A stretch of 43,169 nt of DNA from Solimonas sp. (GCA_030149365.1 JASBRP010000054.1:1-43169); one strand, 5' to 3'. Counted from the first letter of the stretch, positions 1 to 10,022 are shown. The notes: generated by a model from the letters alone, not told the origin. Made by a program: numbers and translations.

Positions 1-1
1 C

Positions 2-493
2 GCCAAGTACCTGCTGGGCCACGAGCGCACCAACATCGCCGAGGTGGGCCGCTCCAAGCGCCGCCTGAAGCGCCTGAAGGAGATTGCGGCGAAGCAGCCG
101 GGCTCCGACGGCAAGCCGTTACTGCAGGATGTCCGCTTCCGCGACCGTATCGCGCAGGTGGAGATCGAGCTGATGGCGTTGGAGATCACCAACCTGCGCG
201 TGATCTCCGCCGACATGGAAGGCCGCGCGCCGGGCCCCGAGGCCTCGCTGCTGAAGATCCGCGGCTCGGAAATCCAGCAGACGCTGACCGAGCTGATGAT
301 GCAGGCGCTGGGCCACGACGCCCTGCCCTACCAGCATGCGGCAATGGAACCGGACTTCGCGGGCGAGGTGATCGGTCCCGACTACGGCGTGCCGCTGTCG
401 GGCCAGTACTTCAACTTCCGCAAAACCACGATCTACGGTGGATCCAACGAGATCCAGCGCAACATCATCTCCAAGATGATCCTCGGATTCTGA
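2..493 (+). CDS. Acyl-CoA dehydrogenase, large subunit type (5' truncated by window edge)
   Basis: This is the C-terminal 163 residues of an acyl-CoA dehydrogenase whose start lies before the window. The frame is open from base 2. It ends with the family signature IYGGSNEIQRNII and a final hydrophobic MILGF, as in the large subunit of pimeloyl-CoA dehydrogenase-like (PimC) enzymes. Those are FAD enzymes that introduce the alpha,beta double bond into an acyl-CoA. Only 13 bases separate it from the next acyl-CoA dehydrogenase, which looks like the matching small subunit, so the two probably form a heteromeric enzyme. The substrate cannot be read from the sequence. A dicarboxyl-CoA or a steroid side-chain or ring fragment is possible given the later genes. 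Confidence 0.85.
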   Translation, partial: AKYLLGHERTNIAEVGRSKRRLKRLKEIAAKQPGSDGKPLLQDVRFRDRIAQVEIELMALEITNLRVISADMEGRAPGPEASLLKIRGSEIQQTLTELMMQALGHDALPYQHAAMEPDFAGEVIGPDYGVPLSGQYFNFRKTTIYGGSNEIQRNIISKMILGF

Positions 494-506
494 GGCCCCT
501 CTACCC

Positions 507-1628
507 ATGAACTTCAATTTCAGCGAAGAGCAGCAGCAGCTGCGTGACACCCTCGACCGCTACGTGCGCAAGGACTACGGTTTCGAGAAACGCCGCGGCA
601 TCATCAACGGCAACGACGGCTGGAGCCGCGAGGTCTGGGCGCAGCTGGCCGACCTCGGCGTGCTCGCCGTGGGCCTGCCGGAAGAACACGGCGGTCTCGG
701 CGGCGGTCCCTTCGACACGCTGCTGGTGATGGAGGCCCTGGGCCGCGGCATGGTGGTGGAGCCTTACCTGGCCACCGTGGTGCTGGGCGCCGGTCTTCTG
801 GCCCGCACCGGCAGCGAGGCACAGAAGGCCGATGTCCTGCCGGCGGTGGCCGGCGGCGAGCTGCGCCTGGCGCTAGCGCATTACGAGCGCGGCAGCCGCT
901 ACGACCTGGCGCGCATCGAGACCACGGCTCGGCGTGACGGCGACGGCTGGGTACTGGACGGACACAAGAGCGTGGTGATGCACGGCGCTGCCGCGGATCG
1001 CCTGCTGGTGTCGGCGAAGACACCGGGCGGCATCTCGCTGTTCCTGGTGAACGACAATGCCCCGGGTGTCACGCGCCGCGACACGCCGGCGCAGGACGGT
1101 CACCGCGTGGCCGAAGTGACGCTCAAGGGCGTGAAGAGCGGCGCCGATGCGCTGGTGGGCGCCGAAGGTGCCGCGCTGCCGCAGATCGAGCTGGCGCTGG
1201 ACCATGCCATCGCCGCGCTCTGCGCCGAGGCCGTGGGCGCCATGGGTTCGCTGATCGAAGCCACGGTGGGATACCTCAAGACGCGCAAGCAGTTCGGCGT
1301 GCCCATCGGCAGCTTCCAGGCGCTGCAGCACCGCGCCGTGGAGATGTACCTGCACGCCGAGCAGGCGCGCTCGATGAGCTACCTCGCCGCCGACAAGCTG
1401 GGCGCCTCCGACGCGACCGAGCGCCGCCGCGCGATCTCCGGCGCCAAGGTGCTGGTGGGCAACGCCGCGCGCTACGTCGGCCAGCAGGCGGTGCAGCTGC
1501 ATGGCGGCATCGGCGTGACGGACGAACTGGCGGTGGGTCACTACTTCAAGCGGCTGACGATGATCACGCTGCTGCTGGGGGATGTGGATCATCATCTGGG
1601 GTTGTTCAGCGAGGCGATGACGGCTTAG
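507..1628 (+). CDS. Acyl-CoA dehydrogenase, small subunit type
   Basis: The protein has 373 residues, normal for the family. It starts MNFNFSEEQQQLRDTL, the usual acyl-CoA dehydrogenase N-terminus, and has the GLPEEHGGLGGG segment near residue 55, the TRKQFG motif near residue 259 and QLHGGIGVTDELAVGHYFKR near the C-terminus. It lacks the YGGSNEIQ ending found in the upstream partner, as is usual for the beta member of alpha2beta2 enzymes such as PimD or mycobacterial FadE pairs. I infer that it binds FAD jointly with the upstream gene product. The unit is closed by a strong terminator 21 bases after the stop. Confidence 0.88.
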   Translation: MNFNFSEEQQQLRDTLDRYVRKDYGFEKRRGIINGNDGWSREVWAQLADLGVLAVGLPEEHGGLGGGPFDTLLVMEALGRGMVVEPYLATVVLGAGLLARTGSEAQKADVLPAVAGGELRLALAHYERGSRYDLARIETTARRDGDGWVLDGHKSVVMHGAAADRLLVSAKTPGGISLFLVNDNAPGVTRRDTPAQDGHRVAEVTLKGVKSGADALVGAEGAALPQIELALDHAIAALCAEAVGAMGSLIEATVGYLKTRKQFGVPIGSFQALQHRAVEMYLHAEQARSMSYLAADKLGASDATERRRAISGAKVLVGNAARYVGQQAVQLHGGIGVTDELAVGHYFKRLTMITLLLGDVDHHLGLFSEAMTA

Positions 1629-1648
1629 TTTTCGAAGCTGCGCGGTCT

Positions 1649-1680
1649 AAACCTCTCTTGCGTTGCAAGAGAGGTTTTTT
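1649..1680 (+). terminator. Rho-independent terminator of the dehydrogenase pair
   Basis: A perfect 13-bp stem (1649-1661 with 1665-1677) has a 3-base loop GTT and runs into a T tract ending at 1680. It begins about 20 bases after the stop codon at 1628. Confidence 0.93.
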
Positions 1681-1723
1681 ACAGGGCAAGGGATAAGCAG
1701 TAGGGCTTTCGGGCGATTCCTCA

Positions 1724-1752
1724 CCACCCCTCTCCCACCCGTGGGGAGAGAG
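1724..1752. repeat. CCCTCTCCC-type palindromic intergenic repeat
   Basis: The stretch holds CCCCTCTCCCACCC followed by GTGGGGAGAGAG, an imperfect palindrome of the same family seen at 9844-10012 and 12708-12825. It lies between convergent genes and may act as a hairpin for the minus-strand cytochrome gene. Confidence 0.6.
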
Positions 1753-1758
1753 CCAACT

Positions 1759-2283
1759 TCATCGCATAACCGCAATGGCATCCCGCAGCTCCTGCTCGCT
1801 CAGGCTCGGGTCACCGCCCTTCGGCGGCATCTGGCCCTTGCCGACGATGGCGTGCTTCAACAGGGCATCGGCACCACCGGCTGCTTTCTCCCGGGCAGCC
1901 CAGGCCGCCTTGTCGTGCGACTTGGGCGCGCCGAGCAGGCCGCTGGCATGGCAGGCCCCGCAGACCTGGGCCACCACCTGCTCACCGCTGCGCGGGGCCG
2001 CAGGGGCGGCCACCGGCGCCAGGACAGCCAATTGCTCCTTGGAGGTAGCCACCACGCCGACGGGAGCAATGCGCTCTGCGATCAGCTCGCGCTGTTGCTC
2101 CGGGTCGGGCTCGTGCTGGCCCACCAAGCCCGCCGCCAGCGCTAGCCCTCCGGTTACCGCGAGCAACAAGCCCAGCACCAGTCCGAAGCGGGCGAAGAAG
2201 GCCTGGTTCGAATGTTTGTCGAGGAGGTCGAGCGGCGGCGGTGGGCCGGGCTTCACATCCTTGGGATCAACGTCGACGGTCAT
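1759..2283 (-). CDS. Membrane-anchored cytochrome c (c5-like)
   Basis: The 174-residue protein has a short proline-rich N-terminus, one membrane helix at about residues 32-54 and a periplasmic domain with one haem c site, CGACH at 108-112. Met152 in the GKGQMPPKGG motif is the likely second haem ligand, and this motif is typical of cytochrome c5. It should transfer electrons at the periplasmic face of the membrane; its partner is unknown. Between helix and haem domain is an Ala/Pro-rich linker. The ATG start at 2283 overlaps the end of the upstream gene by 17 bases, so the two are probably cotranscribed. Confidence 0.85.
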   Translation of the reverse strand: MTVDVDPKDVKPGPPPPLDLLDKHSNQAFFARFGLVLGLLLAVTGGLALAAGLVGQHEPDPEQQRELIAERIAPVGVVATSKEQLAVLAPVAAPAAPRSGEQVVAQVCGACHASGLLGAPKSHDKAAWAAREKAAGGADALLKHAIVGKGQMPPKGGDPSLSEQELRDAIAVMR

Positions 2284-2749
2284 GGCTTTGGCGCTCCAGG
2301 GCTTCGGCGGCGCCGGCAGGCTCCATCTGGCGGGCGTCGTTGGCGTGACGTTCCGAGCGTTGCTGCAGCTTCTTGGCCTGATCGCGCCCCACCGGACTGC
2401 GTTCCGCCCATTCGGCTTCGTCCAGGCCCCCGCCCATGCCGGCGGTGGAGGTACTGCGGGTCAACTGCGCGTCCTGCGGCGCGCGGCGTGCGCGCACGGC
2501 GGGCGAGCGGGACGCGTCGTCGTCCAGCAAGGTCTCCGGCGAGAGGTCGTCGGCGGTCACGTGGCCGTCCGGGGTCTCGCCGCCGCTGCGTCCCAGCTCG
2601 GCGACGCGCGCGGGGGGGAATGCCTGCTGACTAGCGCGGCCTTCCCCATCCCGCTCGAACTCCAGCGGGCGTGGAGCGGCTTCCCCGCGATTGTCACGGC
2701 GTCGCTTGCGCGAGTAAGGCGCCGCGCCACGCACGCGCTCGCGGCTCAC
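2267..2749 (-). CDS. Hydrophilic acidic/basic protein, Pseudomonas 'HPr-related' type
   Basis: The 160-residue protein is strongly charged, with no membrane segment or signal peptide. Its centre reads DDLSPETLLDDDASRSP, and a later part has GGLDEAEWAERSPVGRD. I recall the same arrangement in short gammaproteobacterial proteins annotated as 'phosphotransferase system, HPr-related'; no HPr fold or active-site His is visible here, so that name should not be taken as function. The start is GTG at 2749, overlapping the stop of the DUF6496 gene in GTGA, with a GGAGG about seven bases upstream. Overlaps at both ends support its being real despite the odd composition. It probably is disordered; function unknown. 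Confidence 0.65.
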   Translation of the reverse strand: MSRERVRGAAPYSRKRRRDNRGEAAPRPLEFERDGEGRASQQAFPPARVAELGRSGGETPDGHVTADDLSPETLLDDDASRSPAVRARRAPQDAQLTRSTSTAGMGGGLDEAEWAERSPVGRDQAKKLQQRSERHANDARQMEPAGAAEALERQSHDRRR

Positions 2750-2967
2750 TGGGCACCTCCCGAGGCCTTCTTAGGCACCTTGGCGCCCTTCTTGCGCGCC
2801 TCGGACAGGCCGATGGCGATGGCCTGCTTGCGGCTTCGCACGGTGCCACCCTTGCCGCCCGGCCCGCTCTTGAGCGTACCGCGCTTGCGGCGGCGCATCG
2901 CACTGGCGACGGTCCTGGACGCGCCCTTGCTGTAGCGGCGGGCTCCTGCTTTCTTCGCTGTAGCCAT
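2746..2967 (-). CDS. Small lysine/arginine-rich protein, DUF6496 type
   Basis: The 73-residue protein is very basic. It begins with AKKAGARRYSKGASRTV and has a central run of K, R and G followed by KQAIAIGLSEARKKGAKVPKK. This is the pattern of DUF6496, often found in gammaproteobacterial stress-induced gene sets, and the C-terminal part resembles the KGG/histone-like tails of such proteins. An excellent ribosome site (AGGAGG) stands six bases before the ATG. It is translationally coupled to the next gene by a GTGA overlap. DNA binding is plausible from charge alone but unproven. Confidence 0.75.
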   Translation of the reverse strand: MATAKKAGARRYSKGASRTVASAMRRRKRGTLKSGPGGKGGTVRSRKQAIAIGLSEARKKGAKVPKKASGGAQ

Positions 2968-3006
2968 GTTGTCCTCCTAGGCTTTCACTTCATGCAGCGG
3001 CAGCCT

Positions 3007-3986
3007 CTAGCGGGCCGCCTCGAATCCCATCAGGGCAAAGCGCCGCTGCGGGTCCATCCAGAGTTTCCAGGCCTGCCAACCCGCGCCCACGGCCAGTTGC
3101 GCCATGCCGTCCGGCAGGTACTTGTGCGAGCTCTCGGTGTGAATCGTTTCGCCGGTGGCGAAGCGGAAACGGCGCCCACCGATGCTTACCTGCTGTTCGC
3201 GGCGGCTGCGCAGGTGCATCTCGATGCGGTGGCGCGTCTTGTCGTAGACCGCGACATGCTCGAAGGCCGAGAGATCGAAATCTGCGGCATGTTCGCGATT
3301 GAGGCGCGCCAGCAGGTTGAGGTTGAAACGCGCGGTGATGCCCTCGCTGTCGTCGTAGGCGCGGCGCAAGATGGCGGCGTTCTTGCGCAGGTCCACACCC
3401 AGGATCATGCGACCGCCGACACCCGTAACCTGGTGGAACTGGCGCAGCAGGGCCTGGGCTTCGGGCGGCTCGAAGTTACCGATGGTAGAGCCGGGAAAGA
3501 ACAGCAGGCGGCGCTCTGCCAAAGGCAGGCGCGCGTAGCGCCAGGGGCGCGTGAAATCGGCGCAGACTGGTGCCAGGGGCAAATGCGGCAAGGCCTGGCT
3601 CATCGCCTGGCGGCACCGCCACAGCACGCTGGGATCAATGTCCAGCGGCGCGTACCAGCGCGGGTCTTCCAGGGCCGACAGCAGTTCGCGCGTCTTGCAA
3701 CCACAACCGGCACCCGGCTCGATCACGCCGGCACCGGGGCCGGCGAATTCGGCGATATCGGCAAGGTTGTCCCGCAGGATCGAGAGCTCGGTGCGCGTGA
3801 CGTAGTAGTCCCCGGTGTCACAGATGCGCTCGAACAGGCGCGAGCCTTCTTCGTCGTACAGCAGCCGTGTGGGCAGGCGCTTCTGCGGGCGTGACAAGTC
3901 CCGGACGATCTCGGCCAAGTCAGGACTGTCGATGCTCTCGACCGGTGCGACCGAGTCGCCTTGCGCCTGCAGCTCTTCGTCGTCGC

Positions 3987-3990
<4 letters not shown>
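3007..3990 (-). CDS. egtD: L-histidine N(alpha)-methyltransferase EgtD
   Basis: EgtD transfers three methyl groups from S-adenosylmethionine to the alpha-amino group of histidine, giving hercynine, the first step of ergothioneine synthesis in the cytosol. The 327-residue length fits the family. Visible family features are the LYDEEGSRLFERICDTGDYY segment near residue 45, the SAM loop (EPGAGCGCKTREL), the conserved FFPGSTIGNFEP and the DLRKN...TARFNLN block that forms the histidine pocket. The start at 3990 was chosen because its ATG overlaps the egtB stop in ATGA; longer versions of the frame run through egtB. The SAM loop carries two extra Cys, an oddity without clear consequence. Confidence 0.93.
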
Positions 3991-5273
<1,283 letters not shown>

Positions 5274-5329
5274 CGTGCCCTCCTTGGCTCTCGACTCCGG
5301 CCTGGAGCATCGCAAGAGCCGTGCCCGGC

Positions 5330-5354
5330 GGCGTCCCGCCCGAGGCGGGACGCC
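5330..5354. repeat. Perfect GC-rich hairpin between small gene and egtB
   Basis: An 11-bp perfect stem (5330-5340 with 5344-5354) with a 3-base loop lies ten bases past the stop of the small gene and about 55 bases before the egtB start. There is no T tract, so it may be a weak terminator or an mRNA stabiliser. Confidence 0.6.
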
Positions 5355-5363
5355 GGGGCGGGG

Positions 5364-5654
<291 letters not shown>

Positions 5655-5760
5655 CTATTCCGACCCCGGGCCGCGGGGCGAGTTCAGGGCGCGCTGGCTT
5701 GCACAATCCGGCGGGCGAAAACCATCACCGTGCAAACTGCGCCCTGCCCTGCCGCGGCGC

Positions 5761-7134
5761 TCATCCCGCCACGGCGGCTTCCAGCTCGGCCAGGCCATTC
5801 TCGATGTGGTCCAGCAGGCGCTGCAGGCTGGGCAGCGTGCGGCGGCAACCGATCAGGCCGAAGTCGACGAAGTCGTGCCGGCTGATCACGGTGATGTTGA
5901 AGGCGAAGCCGTCGATGATCAGCGAGGCCGGGTACATCCCGTCGAGCTTGCAGCCCTGCCAGTACATGTCCTGGCGCGGGCCCGGCACGTGGGAGATGAC
6001 GAGGTTGGCCGGCACGCGCTCCGGGGTGAGGCCGGTAAGCATGCTCAGGGCGCCGGGCACCAACTGCGCCACGGCGTAGGCCTGCAGTTCGGCGGGGCTC
6101 AGCTGCTTGAAGCGGGCCTTGCTGTAATCCATGCAGGCCTTGATCGCCTGCAGACGCTCCAAGGGATCGGCCAGGTGCGTAGCGAGGTTGACCATGGCGA
6201 AGGCGATCTCGTTGCCGGAGTCGCCGTCGTCGCGGCGGATCGAGACCGGCACCACGGCGACCAGCGGTTGCGCGGGCAGGGCGTCGAGCTCCAGCAGGTA
6301 GCTGCGCAGCGCGGCGGCGCAGACCGCCAGCACCACGTCGTTGACGGTGCCGCCGGCGGCGCTGGCCACCTTGCGAAAGCGCGGCGTGGCGTAGGACTGG
6401 GCGGCGAAGCGTCGCGAGGCGGTGATCGGCTGGTTGAGCAGGCAGCGCGGCGCCTGCGTGCTAGTGACCACGTCGGGGTTGCCATGCCGGCGGTCCTGCC
6501 AGGTCTGCTTGAGGTGGTTGAAGACGTTTGGCACGGCCGACAGGCCGCCGCGGCTGAGGCCTGACAATATGCCCAGCGGGCTGGTGGCGACGCCGGAGAT
6601 CGGCATGGAGGCCTCGCGCCGGCGCGGCGCCATCTCCCAGGTGGGCGGCATGCGCGCCGATTCCTCGGGGCTCTCGGACATGGATTTCATGATCAGGCGC
6701 ATCGCCGCCACGCCGTCCACCACGGAATGGTGGATCTTGAAGAACACGGCGATGCGTCCGTCCTCCAGGCCCTCGATCAGGTACATGCGCCACAGCGGGT
6801 AGGCGCGGTCGAGGTGCTGCGAATGCACGCGCGAGCACATCGCCAGCAGCTCGCGGATGCGGCCGGGCTTGGGCAGGGCCAGGTGCACCAGGTGCTGGTT
6901 GATGTCGAAGGTGCTGTCGGTCTCCCAGAAGCTCAGGCCGAAACGGCTCTGCGGCCGCAGGTTGAAGGGCCGCGAGGCCTGCACGGACTGCAGCAGCCGC
7001 GCCGCCATCTGCGCGGCGAAATCCGGCGGGGCGTCTTCGGGCGGCCTCAGCATCATCAGTCCGCCGACATGCAGGGGCATGTGGCGGCGTTCCATCAGCA
7101 GGAAGGCGGTATCGGTAGGTGACAGGCGCTGCAC
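5761..7134 (-). CDS. Wax ester synthase / diacylglycerol acyltransferase (WS/DGAT)
   Basis: This family transfers fatty acyl groups from acyl-CoA to long-chain alcohols or diacylglycerol, making storage wax esters or triacylglycerol at the inner membrane. The 457-residue protein carries the catalytic HHxxxDG motif as HHSVVDG (His135, His136, Asp140). It also has the N-terminal RLSPTDTAFLLMERR segment and the later GNEIAFAMVNLAT and NLVISHVPGP blocks of the family. The GTG start at 7134 is preceded by GGAGGA at seven bases; an earlier start would add a poorly conserved extension. It is probably monocistronic, with about 170 bases of upstream DNA. Sterol or terpenoid alcohols as acyl acceptors are conceivable here but not shown. 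Confidence 0.92.
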   Translation of the reverse strand: MQRLSPTDTAFLLMERRHMPLHVGGLMMLRPPEDAPPDFAAQMAARLLQSVQASRPFNLRPQSRFGLSFWETDSTFDINQHLVHLALPKPGRIRELLAMCSRVHSQHLDRAYPLWRMYLIEGLEDGRIAVFFKIHHSVVDGVAAMRLIMKSMSESPEESARMPPTWEMAPRRREASMPISGVATSPLGILSGLSRGGLSAVPNVFNHLKQTWQDRRHGNPDVVTSTQAPRCLLNQPITASRRFAAQSYATPRFRKVASAAGGTVNDVVLAVCAAALRSYLLELDALPAQPLVAVVPVSIRRDDGDSGNEIAFAMVNLATHLADPLERLQAIKACMDYSKARFKQLSPAELQAYAVAQLVPGALSMLTGLTPERVPANLVISHVPGPRQDMYWQGCKLDGMYPASLIIDGFAFNITVISRHDFVDFGLIGCRRTLPSLQRLLDHIENGLAELEAAVAG

Positions 7135-7305
7135 GAGGGTTCCTCCCGTTCTCGTTCCGTCGAGTCGTAGCAAGCTGCGAGCCAAGAATGCCCGCAAACA
7201 GTGCAGGCCGCATGACGAATAAATAACCGGACGTTCAGCAGGGAAGCATGGCCCGGAAAGAGTGTCCGGGCTGTTGCCAGATGGATTGACTACGCCTGGG
7301 AGGGG

Positions 7306-8160
7306 CTAGCGCCGGGCCAGGAATACGTCTTCGATGATGTCGCGTACGCGCTCGCTGGCGGCCATGTTCACGCCGAGCTTCTCGGCGCTTTCCAGCGCCG
7401 CGGAGAGGTCCTTGCGGCCCAGGGCGCCGAACAGGCCGAAGGCCTTCTCCAGCATCTCGGGGCCGCGGGCGGCGATGCCGTCGCGGTTGCCGATGAAGGC
7501 CTCCATCTGCGGGGTCACCACGCCGTTGGCGCGGCCGACCTCCACCAGCATCTCCAGCGTCAGGCCGCCAGCCCGGGCCAGCCGGGAGGCCTCGTCGATG
7601 GCCGCGAAGGCGGCATAGGTCATGACGTTGTTGCAGAGCTTGAGCGTGATGCCGGCGCCGGTATCACCGGCATGGATCTGCTTGTTGCTGGAGGTGGCGA
7701 AGACCGGCTTGCAGCGCTCGAACAACTCGGGGCTGGCGCCGACCATGTAGCACAGGCGCGCGTCCTCGGCGCCGCTGGCGCCGCCGGTGATCGGCGCGTC
7801 CACCAGGTGGATGCCGCGCATCGACGCGTGGCGGGCCCAGCGCATCATGGCCTCGTGGGTCACGGTGCTGTGCACCGCGATCACGCTGCCCGCCTGGGCC
7901 TGCTCCAGCAGGCCGCGCCCGCTGCCGGCGCAGCCATAGAGCAGTTGCTCGACGTCGATGGTATCGCGCACGCAGATGCCGATATGGCGGCACTCGCGCG
8001 CCAGGTCGGCCGGCGTGGCCGCACGGCGTGCGCCCAGCGCCACCAGCTCGGCAACCGGACCGACCGCGACGTCGTGTACCCACAGGGGCTCATCCAGCTT
8101 CAGCAGGTGCTTGGCGATCGGCTTGCCGATGTTGCCGAGGCCGATGAACCCGATGCTCAT
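7306..8160 (-). CDS. NAD(P)-dependent beta-hydroxyacid dehydrogenase (3-hydroxyisobutyrate dehydrogenase family)
   Basis: The 284-residue protein opens with the Rossmann motif GFIGLGNIGKPIAKHL and has the family's substrate motif DAPITGGASGAEDA at 121-134 and the catalytic lysine Lys174 in GITLKLCNN. Such enzymes oxidise a beta-hydroxy acid to the semialdehyde or ketone. The start at 8160 overlaps the stop of the SDR gene in ATGA, so it is the last gene of the leftward operon that begins at 12357. Substrate unknown. In this context it could handle a branched hydroxy acid released from an isoprenoid side chain. Confidence 0.85.
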   Translation of the reverse strand: MSIGFIGLGNIGKPIAKHLLKLDEPLWVHDVAVGPVAELVALGARRAATPADLARECRHIGICVRDTIDVEQLLYGCAGSGRGLLEQAQAGSVIAVHSTVTHEAMMRWARHASMRGIHLVDAPITGGASGAEDARLCYMVGASPELFERCKPVFATSSNKQIHAGDTGAGITLKLCNNVMTYAAFAAIDEASRLARAGGLTLEMLVEVGRANGVVTPQMEAFIGNRDGIAARGPEMLEKAFGLFGALGRKDLSAALESAEKLGVNMAASERVRDIIEDVFLARR

Positions 8161-8942
8161 TTGGTGTCGCTCTCCAGCAGCTTGGGCGTGGGCATCTGCG
8201 GCCGCACTTCCATGAACTCCACGGCGACCCCGGCCGGGAACTCGAAGCAGCCGGCGATCGCCTCGCCGACGACGTCGGCGGTGGCCATGCCGTCGAACGT
8301 GGGGCCCTTGTCCAGCCAGGCCCCCATGGCGTCGGGCAGCGCGGCAGGGTCGAAGTTGGCGATGCTGCCGGTGGCCACGGCACCGGGGCTGAAGACGGTG
8401 ACCAGGATGCCGTCCTTCTTGACTTCGCCGCGCAGCTCCTCGCTGAACTTGTCCATCGCCGCCTTGGACGCGGAGTACAGCGCCAGGTGGGCGAACTCGT
8501 TGTCGTGCCGCACGGTGGCGGAGGAGATGTTGACGATGCGCCCGCCGCCGGCCGCCCGCAGGCGCGGGATGGCGAGCTGGCAGGAGAACACGGTGGCGAG
8601 GAAGTTCACGTCGACCATCTTGCGCACTTCCGTCTCGGGCATGAGCTCGATGCGGCGCGCGAACTGGAAGCCGGCGTTGTTGATGATGCCGTCGATGCGG
8701 CCCCACTTGGCGATGACCGCGTCGAGGGCCTTCTCCATGCGGGCCTTGTCGCAGACGTCGACGGCGGCGGTGAAGACCTGTCCGGCCGGCAACTGGGAGG
8801 CGGCCTCCTTCAGGCCCGCCTCGCCGCGCGCCAGCAGCGCCACCTTGGCGCCACGAGACGCCAGTACCTGGGCAGTGGCGAAGCCAATGCCCTTGGAGGC
8901 TCCGGTGATGACGATCACCTGGCCCTGAACCTTGCTATTCAT
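8157..8942 (-). CDS. Short-chain dehydrogenase/reductase
   Basis: The 261-residue classical SDR has the cofactor motif TGASKGIG at 13-20, NNAG at 88-91, a Ser at 140-141 and Tyr156-x3-Lys160. The residues after the second strand (LLARGE) suggest NADP use, but this is a soft prediction. The ATG at 8942 has a GGGGAGAA ribosome site. It probably oxidises or reduces a hydroxyl/keto group on a substrate shared with the aldehyde dehydrogenase and second SDR of the same operon. Substrate not recognisable. Confidence 0.85.
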   Translation of the reverse strand: MNSKVQGQVIVITGASKGIGFATAQVLASRGAKVALLARGEAGLKEAASQLPAGQVFTAAVDVCDKARMEKALDAVIAKWGRIDGIINNAGFQFARRIELMPETEVRKMVDVNFLATVFSCQLAIPRLRAAGGGRIVNISSATVRHDNEFAHLALYSASKAAMDKFSEELRGEVKKDGILVTVFSPGAVATGSIANFDPAALPDAMGAWLDKGPTFDGMATADVVGEAIAGCFEFPAGVAVEFMEVRPQMPTPKLLESDTK

Positions 8943-9030
8943 TGTTGTTTTCTCCCCTGTCGTCAAAGGTAACCGTTCGCCCTGATCTTGGGAAAGGGGG
9001 AACCCCACCGGCGGTGGGAGTCCGCCCGCA

Positions 9031-9054
9031 CTTCGACAGGCTCAGTGCGAACGG
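9031..9054. repeat. CTTCGACAGGCTCAG-type dispersed repeat, single copy
   Basis: A 24-base element beginning CTTCGACAGGCTCAGTGCGA lies between two SDR genes of the operon. The same element occurs twice in inverted orientation at 40851-40925. It resembles short repeats scattered in many proteobacterial genomes. Confidence 0.75.
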
Positions 9055-9072
9055 ACGGCGAGGCTGGTTTTC

Positions 9073-9819
9073 TCAGGCCCGCATCAGCGAGCCGCCGTCC
9101 ACGTTGAGGATTACGCCCGTGACCCAGCTGGCGTCGTCGGAAAGCAGGTAGGCCAGGGCCTTGGCCAGGTCCTCCGGGGTGCCCAGGCGGCCCAGGGGCA
9201 TCTGCGCGACCATGCCCTGCAGGTATTCCTCCGGCACCTTGGCGCGCAGTGCCGGGGTGTCCGTGGGGCCGGGGGCGATGCCGTTGACGCGGATGCCGCG
9301 CGGACCCAGTTCGCGGGCCAGCACGCAGGTGATGCCGTTGATGGCCAGCTTGGTGAAGGAGTAGTAGTCGTAGTGCATCCAGGCCGCGGTGGAGGACTGG
9401 TTCACGATCACGCCGCCCTTGGGCATGTGCGGCGCCACGGCGCGGGTCATGATCACGGCCCCCAGCATGTTCACGGCGATGACCTTGTTGAGGTAGGCCA
9501 GGTCCACCGTCATCAGCGGGTTGAAGTCGAGGTTGCCGAACATGGCGGCGTTATTGACCAGGTAATGGATCTCGCCCCAGCGCTGCTGCACGTCCTTGAC
9601 CAGGGACGCGGCGGAGGCCTCGCTGGAGACGTCCACGGCGGCGAAGATCGCGGTGCCGCCGGCCTTGCCGATCTCCTCGACCACGCGCTGGCCCTGGGCG
9701 GCGTTGATGTCGGCGACCACGACCTTGCAGCCGAGCGCGGCGAGATGCCTGGCGTAGCCTTCGCCGATACCCTGGCCGGCGCCGGTGATGATGGCGACCT
9801 TGTTCTTGAAGTTGCTCAT
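9073..9819 (-). CDS. Short-chain dehydrogenase/reductase, probably NAD-dependent
   Basis: The 248-residue SDR has TGAGQGIG at 12-19, an Asp after the second strand (VVVADIN, Asp37) that favours NAD over NADP, a catalytic Ser at 142-143 and Tyr153-x3-Lys157. The C-terminal half has the common APGPTDTP and VTGVILNVDGG motifs. It starts with an ATG at 9819 after AGGAG. It is part of the leftward operon with ferredoxin and aldehyde dehydrogenase, separated from the ferredoxin by a repeat-filled gap of about 200 bases. An oxidative alcohol dehydrogenase feeding the aldehyde dehydrogenase is a reasonable guess. Confidence 0.87.
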   Translation of the reverse strand: MSNFKNKVAIITGAGQGIGEGYARHLAALGCKVVVADINAAQGQRVVEEIGKAGGTAIFAAVDVSSEASAASLVKDVQQRWGEIHYLVNNAAMFGNLDFNPLMTVDLAYLNKVIAVNMLGAVIMTRAVAPHMPKGGVIVNQSSTAAWMHYDYYSFTKLAINGITCVLARELGPRGIRVNGIAPGPTDTPALRAKVPEEYLQGMVAQMPLGRLGTPEDLAKALAYLLSDDASWVTGVILNVDGGSLMRA

Positions 9820-9871
9820 GTGTGTCTCCTGGATGTTGTTCTTGACTCTCCTCGCCCGCTGGCGGGAGAGG

Positions 9872-9925
9872 GCGTTTTGCCTACTGGGGAGTGACTTAAT
9901 GTCACTCCCCAGCCAAGCAAAACGC
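9872..9925. repeat. Nested perfect inverted repeat (54-base hairpin)
   Basis: Outer arms GCGTTTTGC (9872-9880) and GCAAAACGC (9917-9925) enclose inner perfect 12-base arms at 9884-9895 and 9901-9912 around TTAAT. It lies in the gap between ferredoxin and SDR genes and would fold as one long interrupted hairpin in RNA from either strand. Confidence 0.8.
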
Positions 9926-9960
9926 GGGGAGAGGGGCTCTGTAAAACTTGCGGGAGTTAC

Positions 9961-10012
9961 AGAAACCCTCTCCCGCCCTGACGGGCACCCTCTCCCGCAA
10001 GCGGGAGAGGGG
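9961..10012. repeat. CCCTCTCCCGC repeat cluster with hairpin
   Basis: Two CCCTCTCCCG units occur in tandem. The second forms a perfect 11-bp stem (9988-9998 with 10001-10011), ten bases beyond the ferredoxin stop. It could slow transcription after the ferredoxin, but no T tract follows on the minus strand. Confidence 0.7.
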
Positions 10013-10022
10013 ACAGATTCTC

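Noticed and set aside
2267..2749. A true HPr phosphocarrier protein
   Set aside because: No His-containing active-site motif or HPr fold pattern is visible; only the database-style name of the relatives suggests it.
5330..5354. Strong terminator before egtB
   Set aside because: The stem is perfect but no T tract follows on the minus strand, so it was listed as a hairpin only.
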